Below, in pieces: positions 35,855 to 43,539 of a DNA stretch of 64,000 nucleotides. Within the stretch, counting starts at the first letter, position 1. Each line of letters begins with the position of its first letter. Below the pieces are notes generated by a model. That model ran no database searches. It was not told the origin of the DNA and saw nothing but the letters and a program-made list of their open reading frames with translations. This DNA comes from Pseudomonadota bacterium (lineage in GTDB: Bacteria; Pseudomonadota; Gammaproteobacteria; Steroidobacterales; Steroidobacteraceae), in contig JAFEDR010000012.1 of NCBI GenBank assembly GCA_018241525.1, positions 124,001 through 188,000 of the forward strand, read 5' to 3'. Position numbers and translations under genes: made by a program.

Positions 35855-36795
35855 GGCGGGTGCCCCGCGTGGCGGGCGCGGACCGCGGCGGGCACCGGCT
35901 TCAGGTCCCAGATGAGCCCGAGCGCGGCCAGTACCCGCAGGCCGTAGTAGGTGAGGTCGATCTCCCACCAGTAGAAACCCTGGCGCGCCGCGTTCGGGTA
36001 GTGGTGGTGGTTGTTGTGCCAGCCCTCGCCGAAGGTCAGCAGGGCGAGCAGCGCGTTGTTGCGGCTGTCGTCGCCCGTGGCATAGCGCCGCCGGCCGAAA
36101 ACGTGCGCCAGCGAGTTGATCGTGTAGGTGGCGTGGTAGCAGAGCACCGTCGAGACGAAGAAACCCCAGACGAGCAGCTGCCAGCGGCTGGTGCCGAGCC
36201 CGGGGGCCAGGCGCTCGAGCAGCGCGCCGAGGCCGTACAGCGCGACCGCGAGCAGCACCGGCACCACCACGTCGTAGCGATCGAGCCAGCGCAGCTCCGG
36301 GTAACGCGCGAGGTCGCGCACCCGCGCGAGGTCGGGCGCAAAGTGGCGGCGCGACAGGAACCAGCCCATGTGGCTCCACAGGAAGCCGCGCTGCCGCGGC
36401 GAGTGCACGTCGTCCGGCGCGTCCGAGTGCGCGTGGTGCTCGCGGTGATGGGCGGCCCACCAGAGCGGGCCGCGCTGCACCGCCGAGGCGCCGAGCAACG
36501 CGAACAGGAACTGGCTGGGCCGCGAGGTCTTGAAGGCGCGGTGCGAGAAGTAGCGGTGGTAGAAGCCGGTGATCGCGAACATCCGCAGCGCGTAGAGCAC
36601 GAGCGCGGCGCCGACGGCCGTGGCGCTCGCGCCGACGCGCAGCGTGGCGAGGCACGCGAGGTGCACACCCGCAAAGGGCACGATGCGCGCCCAGTCGATC
36701 CGGTCATCGGTGGCGGGCGGCATCGTGCCCGCATCGAACCAGCGGGCGAGGCTCGCGCCGAGGCGGCGCGGCAGGCGGGGGCGGGCGGCGTTCAA
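35851..36795 (-). CDS. Acyl-CoA/fatty acid desaturase (delta-9 type)
   Basis: A membrane di-iron desaturase of 314 residues. Three His boxes are visible: HRYFSH, HHREHH and HNNHHHYPN, separated by four hydrophobic helices, as in stearoyl-CoA type enzymes. It inserts a cis double bond, the substrate for the Cfa-like methyltransferase downstream. The start is uncertain: ATG at 36723 lacks a good ribosome site and would drop the RRLGASLARWFD stretch that resembles the N-termini of relatives; TTG at 36795, behind GGAGACCGGGAAG, keeps it and matches the TTG starts of two other genes here. It heads the lipid operon. Confidence 0.9.
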   Translation of the reverse strand: MNAARPRLPRRLGASLARWFDAGTMPPATDDRIDWARIVPFAGVHLACLATLRVGASATAVGAALVLYALRMFAITGFYHRYFSHRAFKTSRPSQFLFALLGASAVQRGPLWWAAHHREHHAHSDAPDDVHSPRQRGFLWSHMGWFLSRRHFAPDLARVRDLARYPELRWLDRYDVVVPVLLAVALYGLGALLERLAPGLGTSRWQLLVWGFFVSTVLCYHATYTINSLAHVFGRRRYATGDDSRNNALLALLTFGEGWHNNHHHYPNAARQGFYWWEIDLTYYGLRVLAALGLIWDLKPVPAAVRARHAGHPP

Positions 36796-36959
36796 GGCTT
36801 CCCGGTCTCCAGCGGCGGGGGCGGGTTGGCCGGTGACCGATGGCCTCGACGCACGGGGCGTCTGATACCCCCAATCTTGTACACGACTTATCCTGTACAA
36901 ATTCTATACCAGCTGGCCAGCGCTGCGCCAGAGGCTTCGCAACCACCGTGGATTCGCCT
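36796..36959 (-). promoter_or_regulatory. Promoter region of the lipid operon
   Basis: The 164 bases between the photolyase stop and the desaturase start hold no gene. The part around 36865-36910 is strikingly AT-rich for this DNA and includes the TTGTACA inverted repeat. The leftward promoter of the desaturase operon must lie here; read leftward, TTGTAC (36900-36895) could serve as a -35 element, but I see no convincing -10 at normal spacing, which fits an activator-dependent or twisted-spacer promoter. Confidence 0.5.
36877..36900. promoter_or_regulatory. Inverted repeat TTGTACA-N10-TGTACAA, candidate operator
   Basis: The arms TTGTACA (36877-36883) and TGTACAA (36894-36900) are exact reverse complements separated by ten bases, in an AT-rich island between photolyase and the desaturase operon. 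TGTACA half-sites are, as I recall, typical of light-responsive MerR/LitR-family regulators in pseudomonads, where the spacing is larger. No regulator gene is nearby. Identity of the binding protein is inference. Confidence 0.55.
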
Positions 36960-38459
36960 TCAGCCCCCCTTCGGGCGGGGCGGCTTCCTCTGCTTACGTA
37001 CGGAAGCCGCGGCAGGATGCGCTGCGGCCTCGCCGCGGATCGCCTGCCAGCGCGCGAGCGCCTCGTCGCGGCTCGGGGCGAGGTCGACCGCCGGGGCCGG
37101 GTAGTGCTCGCCGAGGCGGATCCCGGCCGCCGCCAGCACCTCGGCCGGCGCGGCGAACGGGCGATGGATCCACTCGTCCGGGAGCGCCGCGAGCTCGGGC
37201 AGCCAGGCCCGCAGGTACCGCCGCTCGGGGTCGAAGCGCTCCGCCTGCAGGACCGGGTTGAAGATGCGGTAGTAGGGCGCCGCATCCGCGCCGCAGCCTG
37301 CCGTCCACTGCCAACCCTGGATGTTGTTCGCCAGATCGGCATCGACCAGGGTGTCGTGGAACCAGCGGGCGCCCTCGAGCCACGCGAGGCCGAGGTTCTT
37401 CGTCAGGTAGGACGCGACGATCATCCGCACCCGGTTGTGCATCCAGCCCGTGGTCCAGAGCTCGCGCAGGCCGGCGTCGACGATCGGGATCCCGGTCCGG
37501 CCCCGCTGCCAGGCGGCCAGTTGCCGCGGGTCCGACCGCCAGGCGAGCGCCCGGAATCGCGGGTCCATCGGCTCGGACTGCATATGCGGGAACGCGTAGA
37601 GCAGGTGGTGCGAGAACTCGCGCCAGCCGAGTTCGCGCAGGAATGCATCGTGGCCCGTCGTCGCCCGGCCGCCCGCCGCCGCGGCGCGCGTGGCCGCGAG
37701 CACCTGCCGCGGGGAGAGCTCGCCAAAATGCAGGTGCGGCGAGAGTCGCGACGTCGCCGGTCGATCCGGCCGGTCGCGGGTTTCCGCGTAGGCCGCGGCA
37801 TCGTGGGCGAGGAATGCCTCGAGCCGGTCGAGCGCGCCGGCCTCCCCGGGCGTCCAGTGCGCCCGGAAGCCTGCGTCCCACGGCAGCCGCGGCAGCAGCC
37901 CGAGCGAGTCGAGCGAGGCGCCGGCGCCGTCCCGTGCCGCCACGATCCGCGCGGGCGGTGGCCGCGGCGGCGGCAGGCTGTCGAGCGCCGCGAGGCAGGC
38001 GCGCCAGAACGGCGTGAACACCCGGAACGGCTCGCCGGCGGCGTTCTTGAGCTGCCAGGGCTCGATCAGCAGGTCGCCGGGGTGGCTCTCGGCGGTGAGG
38101 CCGGCGGCGCGCAGCGCCGCCTTGACGCGCGTGTCGCGGGCGATGGCGGCCGGCTCGTAGGCCCGGTTCCAGTGCACCTCGGTGGCGCCGCTCGCCGCCG
38201 CGACCGCGAGCAGCGTCTCGAGGCTGGGTCCCGCGGCGAGCTCGAGCGTGCCGCCTCGGGCGCGCAGCGCCGCCCCCAGCGCCGCGAGGCTGTGGTGCAG
38301 CCACCAGCGGCTCGCCGCGCCGGCCGGCCACGGATCGTCCTCGGCAGGAGCGTGCACGTAGAGCGCGACCACGCGCGCTCCGCCCTCGGTGGCGGCCGCG
38401 AGCGCCGGGTGGTCGGTCAGCCGCAGGTCGCGGCGGAACCAGACGATCGCGGTACGCAT
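36960..38459 (-). CDS. phrB: Deoxyribodipyrimidine photolyase
   Basis: A 499-residue class I CPD photolyase that uses blue light to split pyrimidine dimers. The N-terminal photolyase domain begins IVWFRRDLRLTDHPAL; the FAD-binding half has TSRLSPHLHFGELSPRQV, FLRELGWREFSHHLLY, GIPIVDAGLRELWTTGWMHNRVRM and LVDADLANNIQGWQWTAGCGADAAPYYRIFNP, covering the FAD site and the conserved electron-transfer Trp. The C-terminus ends in a basic RKQRKPPRPKGG tail. ATG at 38459 begins the conserved strand. It lies upstream of the lipid operon on the same strand, as is usual for light- or singlet-oxygen-induced gene sets. Confidence 0.96.
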   Translation of the reverse strand: MRTAIVWFRRDLRLTDHPALAAATEGGARVVALYVHAPAEDDPWPAGAASRWWLHHSLAALGAALRARGGTLELAAGPSLETLLAVAAASGATEVHWNRAYEPAAIARDTRVKAALRAAGLTAESHPGDLLIEPWQLKNAAGEPFRVFTPFWRACLAALDSLPPPRPPPARIVAARDGAGASLDSLGLLPRLPWDAGFRAHWTPGEAGALDRLEAFLAHDAAAYAETRDRPDRPATSRLSPHLHFGELSPRQVLAATRAAAAGGRATTGHDAFLRELGWREFSHHLLYAFPHMQSEPMDPRFRALAWRSDPRQLAAWQRGRTGIPIVDAGLRELWTTGWMHNRVRMIVASYLTKNLGLAWLEGARWFHDTLVDADLANNIQGWQWTAGCGADAAPYYRIFNPVLQAERFDPERRYLRAWLPELAALPDEWIHRPFAAPAEVLAAAGIRLGEHYPAPAVDLAPSRDEALARWQAIRGEAAAHPAAASVRKQRKPPRPKGG

Positions 38460-38515
38460 GCGGTCGTGGCCGCGCGACGTGCCTGGGGCGGCGGTCGGCG
38501 CGCGCGGCGCCGCGC

Positions 38516-39403
38516 TCAGCTCGCCGGCTGCTGCAGCGCCGCGATCCGCTCCTCGAGCGGCGGGTGGCTCATGAAGAGCCGCGCGAGGCCGCTCGGCTTG
38601 TCGGGCCCGGCAACGCCGAAGGCCTGCATCTGCTGCGGCAGGCCCTCGCCGTGCGCGCGCTGCAGCGACTGCAGCGCGCCGATCATCGCGCCGCGGCCGC
38701 CGAGCTTCGCGCCGCCCGCGTCGGCGCGGTACTCGCGGCGACGCGAGAACCACATCACGATCATCGTCGCGAGGAACGACAGCAGCACCTGTGCGACCAG
38801 CGTCATCACGAACTGGCCGATGCCCGGGCCGCGGTCGTCGCCGTCGCGACGGAACAGCAGGCGGTCGGCGAGCTCGCCGATCACCCGCGACAGCACGAAC
38901 ACGAAGGTATTCACGACGCCCTGGATCAGCGTCAGCGTGATCATGTCGCCGTTGGCGACGTGGGTGACCTCGTGGCCGATCACCGCCTCGGCCTCGCTGC
39001 GCGACATGCGCGCGAGCAGCCCGGTGCTAACGGCCACCAGCGCGTGATTGCGGCTCGCGCCGGTCGCGAACGCGTTCGGCTCCGGCGTGTCGAACAGGCC
39101 GACCTCCGGCATGCCGATGCCGGCGGCCTCGGCCTGGCGGCGCACCGTCGACACCAGCCACGACTCGGTGTCGTTGCGCGGCGTCTCGATGACCTGGACG
39201 CCCATCGCCATCTTCGCCGACCACTTGGACATCAGCAGCGAGACGAACGCGCCGCCGAAGCCGATCACGGCGCCGATCACGAGCAGGGGTCCGAACTGGA
39301 TGCCGCGGGCCGTCAGCCACGGACCGACGCCCAGCAGGTTCAGCACCACCGAGGCGAGCAGCAGGACCGCGAAGTTCGTGGCGATCAGGAGCAGGATGCG
39401 CAT
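38516..39403 (-). CDS. htpX: Membrane zinc metalloprotease HtpX
   Basis: A 295-residue inner-membrane protease with two N-terminal helices (about 1-25 and 37-57), the zinc-binding HEVTH at 144-148 (AEAVIGHEVTHVANGD), two further helices, the third ligand region RRREYRADAGG and the C-terminal LFMSHPPLEERI signature. It degrades damaged or misfolded membrane proteins with FtsH and is often induced by envelope stress (Cpx). The length matches the family. It stands between photolyase (56-base gap) and arnD (182-base gap), which leaves room for its own promoter. Confidence 0.97.
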   Translation of the reverse strand: MRILLLIATNFAVLLLASVVLNLLGVGPWLTARGIQFGPLLVIGAVIGFGGAFVSLLMSKWSAKMAMGVQVIETPRNDTESWLVSTVRRQAEAAGIGMPEVGLFDTPEPNAFATGASRNHALVAVSTGLLARMSRSEAEAVIGHEVTHVANGDMITLTLIQGVVNTFVFVLSRVIGELADRLLFRRDGDDRGPGIGQFVMTLVAQVLLSFLATMIVMWFSRRREYRADAGGAKLGGRGAMIGALQSLQRAHGEGLPQQMQAFGVAGPDKPSGLARLFMSHPPLEERIAALQQPAS

Positions 39404-39585
39404 GGAAGCGGGGACCTCTCTACGGGGGCGGACGGAATCGCGCCGGCGCGGATGTTAGCAGCCGTCGCCGCGTTTCATGGGGTGGCCGGCGCGCTTTTCA
39501 AGTCGCGGGCCACGCTGGCTGGGACCGCCGCCGGCGGGGCGGGTTCCCGCGCCGGGTCGCTCCCCGCGACCGGCCGGTCGCGCGC

Positions 39586-40497
39586 TCAGGCGGCGACGGG
39601 CGGACCCTGCCGGGCGAGCACGCCGCTGCGGCCGGCGATCTCGCCGAGCTCGACCCGGTGGCGCGGCAGGCGGGCGGGGTCGAGGTCGCGGCGCAGCCGC
39701 GCCAGCGTCACGAGCTCCACGCCGCGTGCGCGCCAGGTGTCGAGGAGGCGCATGAACGGCGCCCGAAACTGCTGCCCCTCGAGCTCGGCGTGCAGCGTGA
39801 AGACGTGCGCCCCGGCCGCGTTCGGCGTCGCGGTGGCATCGAGCAGCCGGTCGATCGCGCCGTCGACGTCGAGGCCATCGATGCCGACGAGTTCGTCGAG
39901 CGTCGGCAGCGTGGTCGGCAGCTGCGGGCAGTTCGCCCGCACTGCGTCCATCGCCGGCAGGAACGGATGGCTGCCGCGCGTGTCGCTCGCGTAGTCGAGC
40001 CCGAGCGCGTCCTCGAGCGCGAACAGCGTCGCATTCAGCTGCCAGCCGGCGGCGCAGTGCGCGCGCGCCGCGGCGCCGAACACCTCGCGGTAGGCCTCCG
40101 CCGCGAGCCGCACCTGTCGTTCGGTCCACGCCGCGTCGCGGCGAGCGACGTTGTCCTGCCAGTAGACGTGGTCGTAGCAGTGGATGCCGGTCTCGTGGCC
40201 GGCGTCGCGGGTCGCGCGCAGCACCGCCGCCGCACGCCGGCCGATGTGCGGGCCCGGCAGCAGCACGCCGTAGAGCAGCGTGCGCACGCCGTAGTGGCTG
40301 ACGACCGAGGTGCGCCGCACCTTGGACAGGAAGCCGGGCCGGAACACCCGCCGCAGCGCCCAGCCGGTGTGGTCGGGGCCGAGGCTGAAATAGAAGCTCG
40401 CCGCGATCGCGCGCCGGCCGAGCTCGGCGACCAGCCCCGGCACGCCCTCGAGCGTGCCGCGGTACGTGTCGACGTCGACCTTCAGCGCGATCTGCAT
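39586..40497 (-). CDS. arnD: 4-deoxy-4-formamido-L-arabinose-phosphoundecaprenol deformylase
   Basis: A 303-residue polysaccharide-deacetylase-fold enzyme matching ArnD: ALKVDVDTYRGTLEGVPGL with the metal Asp-Val-Asp, ASFYFSLGPDHTG, GHETGIHCYDHVYWQDNV with the His ligands, AAGWQLNATLF and FTLHAELEGQQF. It removes the formyl group from undecaprenyl-phosphate-Ara4FN, trapping the lipid carrier for ArnT. It is the last gene of the arn operon, 22 bases after the dehydrogenase gene. The family call is strong through both sequence and context. Confidence 0.95.
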   Translation of the reverse strand: MQIALKVDVDTYRGTLEGVPGLVAELGRRAIAASFYFSLGPDHTGWALRRVFRPGFLSKVRRTSVVSHYGVRTLLYGVLLPGPHIGRRAAAVLRATRDAGHETGIHCYDHVYWQDNVARRDAAWTERQVRLAAEAYREVFGAAARAHCAAGWQLNATLFALEDALGLDYASDTRGSHPFLPAMDAVRANCPQLPTTLPTLDELVGIDGLDVDGAIDRLLDATATPNAAGAHVFTLHAELEGQQFRAPFMRLLDTWRARGVELVTLARLRRDLDPARLPRHRVELGEIAGRSGVLARQGPPVAA

Positions 40498-40519
40498 CGG
40501 GCCGCGTGCGCCGCCGGCC

Positions 40520-41575
40520 TCAGCCGCCGCCCGTATCGAGCAGGCCCGCCGCGGCGGTCACTTCGGCCGCGTAGGCGTCGAACACCGCCTTCAGGATCTC
40601 GTCCATCGTACCCTTCGGGGTCCAGCCGAGGTCCTTCTGCGTGTTGGCGATGAACGGCACGCGGCTCTGCACGTCCTCGTAGCCCTTGCCGTAGAACTCC
40701 GCCGAGCCGACTTCCTTGATCCGCACCTTCTGCGCCTGGCGCGCGTACGCCGGATGCTGCTTGCCGATCTCGATCATCCGCTCGGCGAGCTCGCGGATCG
40801 ACAGGTCGTTCTTCGGATTGCCGATGTTGTAGATCTGGCCGCTGGCGACGCCGCCCTCGTTCTTGATGATGCGCATCACCGCGTCGATGCCGTCGTTGAT
40901 GTGCGTGAAGCAGCGCCGCTGGCGGCCGCCGTCGACCAGGCTGATCTCCTGTCCCGCGGCGATGTGCGCGAGGAACTGCGTCGCGACGCGGCTCGAGCCT
41001 TCCTTCGCGGTGGCGAGCGAGTCGAGGCCGGAGCCGACCCAGTTGAACGGGCGGATCAGCGTGAAGTCGAGCCCGTCGCGCTGGCCGTAGGCCCAGATGA
41101 TCCGGTCCATCAGCTGCTTGCTGCAGGAATAGATCCAGCGCTGCTTCTCGATCGGCCCGAGCACCAGGCTCGACTTCTGCGGGTGGAACTCCGGGTCCGC
41201 GCACATGCCGTAGACCTCGGAGGTCGACGGGAAGATCACGCGCTTCTTGTACTTCACGCACTGGCGGATCAGCGGCAGGTTCGCCTCGAAGTCGAGCTCG
41301 AACACCCGCAGCGGCTCCTTGACGTAGGTCGCCGGGGTCGCGATCGCCACCAGCGGCAGGATCACGTCGCACTTGCGGATGTGGTACTCCACCCACTCGT
41401 GGTTGATCGTGATGTCGCCCTCGAAGAAGTGGAAGCGTGGGTCGCTCTTGAACGACCGGACCCGGTCGTCCTGCATGTCCATGCCCCAGATCTGCCAGTC
41501 CGTGGACGACAGGATCGTGCGGGTCAGGTGGTGACCGATGAAGCCGTTGACACCGAGGATCAGGATCTTCTTCAT
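40520..41575 (-). CDS. arnA: UDP-glucuronate decarboxylase (stand-alone ArnA dehydrogenase domain)
   Basis: A 351-residue short-chain dehydrogenase-type protein equivalent to the C-terminal half of E. coli ArnA. It has the NAD motif ILGVNGFIGHHL, the Ser/Tyr/Lys catalytic set in FPSTSEVYGMC and WIYSCSKQLMDRI, and GSGLDSLATAKEGSSRVATQF typical of ArnA. It oxidises and decarboxylates UDP-glucuronate to UDP-4-keto-pentose. In enterobacteria this domain is fused to the formyltransferase (about 660 residues); here the two are adjacent separate genes, five bases apart. The reading frame begins cleanly with MKKILILGV. Confidence 0.94.
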   Translation of the reverse strand: MKKILILGVNGFIGHHLTRTILSSTDWQIWGMDMQDDRVRSFKSDPRFHFFEGDITINHEWVEYHIRKCDVILPLVAIATPATYVKEPLRVFELDFEANLPLIRQCVKYKKRVIFPSTSEVYGMCADPEFHPQKSSLVLGPIEKQRWIYSCSKQLMDRIIWAYGQRDGLDFTLIRPFNWVGSGLDSLATAKEGSSRVATQFLAHIAAGQEISLVDGGRQRRCFTHINDGIDAVMRIIKNEGGVASGQIYNIGNPKNDLSIRELAERMIEIGKQHPAYARQAQKVRIKEVGSAEFYGKGYEDVQSRVPFIANTQKDLGWTPKGTMDEILKAVFDAYAAEVTAAAGLLDTGGG

Positions 41576-41580
41576 GGGCG

Positions 41581-42543
41581 TTACGCTCTGGCTTGGGCCC
41601 GCGAAGGCGGGCGGGCGGGCACGGGTGCGTGCCCGAACGTCTGGTGAAAGCGCGTCGCGTCGAGCGGCGCGTCATCGAGCAGCGCGTCGACGAGCTCGAG
41701 CCGCGCGCCGTCGCCGCACTCGGCGATCACGCGGCCATCCTCGACGAGCAGGCGGGGCCCGGCGCCGGGCTCGCGCGCCGCGCCGTCCAGCCGCCGGGTG
41801 CGGTGCACGCGCAGCAGCGACTCGCCGAGCTGCAGGTAGGCGCCCGGGAAGGGCGGTGCCACCGCGCGCACCAGGTTGTGGATGCGGGCCGCCGGCCAGT
41901 CGAGCCGGAACTCGCCATCGGCAGGTCGCCGGCCGCCGAAGTAGGAGCCGCGCGCGAGGTCGAGCGGCGTCGCGCGCGCCGTGCCCGCCACCAGCGCCGG
42001 CAGGCTGCGCCTGAGCACGATGACCGCGGCATCGGCGACCCGCTGCGCGACCTCGAAGGCGGTGTCGTCGGGGCCGATCGGCACGCGCTCCTGGTCGACC
42101 AGGGCGCCGGCGTCGGGCTTCGCCACCATGTAGTGCAGGCTCGCGCCGGTCTCGGTCTCGCCGTGCAGCACCGCCCAGTTCACCGGCGCACGACCGCGGT
42201 AGCGCGGCAGCAGCGAGCCGTGCATGTTGAGCGCACCGCGGCGGGCGAGCGCGAGCAGCGGCGCCGGCAGCATGCGGCGATAGTAGAAGGAGAAGATGAA
42301 GTCCGGGCCGAGCGCGGCGACGCGCGCCGCGAGCGCAGGCTCCGCGGGATCGGCCGGGGTCACGACCTCGCAGCCGGCGCCGCGCGCCACCTCGGCGACG
42401 CTCGCGAACCAGCGCTGCTCGTTCGGGTCGTCCTCGTGGGTCACGACCAGTCGCACGTCGAGGCCGGCCTCGAACAGCGCGCCGAGGCAGCGGGCGCCGA
42501 CCTCGGAGTACGCGAACACGACGGCCGAGGCGCGCTCGCTCAC
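41581..42543 (-). CDS. UDP-Ara4N formyltransferase (stand-alone ArnA formyltransferase domain)
   Basis: A 320-residue protein equivalent to the N-terminal half of ArnA: AVVFAYSEVGARCLGALFEAG, VVTHEDDPNEQRWF, FSFYYRRMLPAPLLALARRGALNMHGSLLPRYRGRAPVNWAVLHGE with the catalytic Asn-x-His-Ser-Leu-Leu-Pro-x-Tyr-Arg-Gly segment, and MVAKPDAGALVDQ with the conserved Asp. It formylates the 4-amino group of UDP-Ara4N from 10-formyltetrahydrofolate. The GTG start at 42543 overlaps the arnC stop (GTGA). No linker to the dehydrogenase remains; the C-terminal 20 residues are Pro/Arg-rich. Confidence 0.93.
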   Translation of the reverse strand: MSERASAVVFAYSEVGARCLGALFEAGLDVRLVVTHEDDPNEQRWFASVAEVARGAGCEVVTPADPAEPALAARVAALGPDFIFSFYYRRMLPAPLLALARRGALNMHGSLLPRYRGRAPVNWAVLHGETETGASLHYMVAKPDAGALVDQERVPIGPDDTAFEVAQRVADAAVIVLRRSLPALVAGTARATPLDLARGSYFGGRRPADGEFRLDWPAARIHNLVRAVAPPFPGAYLQLGESLLRVHRTRRLDGAAREPGAGPRLLVEDGRVIAECGDGARLELVDALLDDAPLDATRFHQTFGHAPVPARPPSRAQARA

Positions 42544-43529
42544 GGCGCGCGGCGCTCCAGCGCGTCGACGCCGGCGGCCGGCACGTGCGGCACCTGCTCG
42601 AGCACGGCGCCGATGATGTACCGGGGCCGCTGCCGCACCTGCACGTAGATGCGGCCGATGTACTCGCCGAGCAGGCCGATGCCGAACAGCGCGATGCCAA
42701 GGAAGAAGAACACGATCGCGAACAGCGTGAACACGCCGTCGACCTCGGGACCGAGGACGATGCGCCGGCCGAGCAGGTAGAGGACCAGCGCGCCCGACAG
42801 CATCGACAGCGCGAGCCCCGCCAGCGAGAAGGCCTGCAGCGGCACCGTCGAGAAGCCGGTCATCAGGTCGAAGGTCAGCCGGATCAGCCGGTACAGCGAG
42901 TACTTCGAGGCGCCGGCCGCCCGCTCGTCGTGCTTGACCTCGATCTCGGTCGGGTTCGCGGCGTACAGCGAGGCCAGCGCCGGGATGAAGGTGACGTTCT
43001 CGCGGGTCGAGTTGATCGCGTCGATCACGCTGCGCGCGTAGCCGCGCAGCATGCAGCCGTGGTCCGCCATCTTGATCGGGGTCATGCGCTCGCGGATCAG
43101 GTTCACGAACTGCGAGGCGATCCGCCGCCACCACAGGTCCTGGCGATTGGCGCGCCAGGTGCCGACGTAGTCGTGGCCGTCCTCGAGCTCGGCGAGCAGC
43201 TTGGCGACCTCCTCCGGCGGGTTCTGCAGGTCGGCGTCTAGCGTCACGATGTACTGGCCGCGCGCCCGGGCGAAGCCTGCCAGGATCGCGGCGTGCTGGC
43301 CGAAGTTCACCTGCAGCAGGATCACCCGCGTCTCGGCCGGCCGGCGCTGGTACTGCTCGCGCAGCAACGCCACCGAGCCGTCGCGACTGCCGTCGTTGAC
43401 GAACAGCACCTCGTACGGGCGCTGCAGCGCATCGAGCGCCGGATAGAGGCGCTCGAACAGGGTCGGCAGCACGTCCTCCTCGTTGTAGACCGGGATCACG
43501 ACCGACAGGACCGGGGCGGTGTCGTTCAC
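42540..43529 (-). CDS. arnC: Undecaprenyl-phosphate 4-deoxy-4-formamido-L-arabinose transferase
   Basis: A 329-residue family 2 glycosyltransferase with an N-terminal GT-A domain (LSVVIPVYNEEDVLPTLFERL, VNDGSRDGSVALL, VTLDADLQNPPEEVAKL with the metal-binding Asp-x-Asp-type region) and two C-terminal membrane helices (about 235-260 and 270-295) typical of ArnC/dolichol-phosphate-mannose-synthase relatives. It transfers Ara4FN from UDP to undecaprenyl phosphate at the inner face of the membrane. It starts 10 bases after arnB and overlaps the formyltransferase start. Confidence 0.94.
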   Translation of the reverse strand: MNDTAPVLSVVIPVYNEEDVLPTLFERLYPALDALQRPYEVLFVNDGSRDGSVALLREQYQRRPAETRVILLQVNFGQHAAILAGFARARGQYIVTLDADLQNPPEEVAKLLAELEDGHDYVGTWRANRQDLWWRRIASQFVNLIRERMTPIKMADHGCMLRGYARSVIDAINSTRENVTFIPALASLYAANPTEIEVKHDERAAGASKYSLYRLIRLTFDLMTGFSTVPLQAFSLAGLALSMLSGALVLYLLGRRIVLGPEVDGVFTLFAIVFFFLGIALFGIGLLGEYIGRIYVQVRQRPRYIIGAVLEQVPHVPAAGVDALERRAP

Positions 43530-43539
43530 GGGCGTGCCT

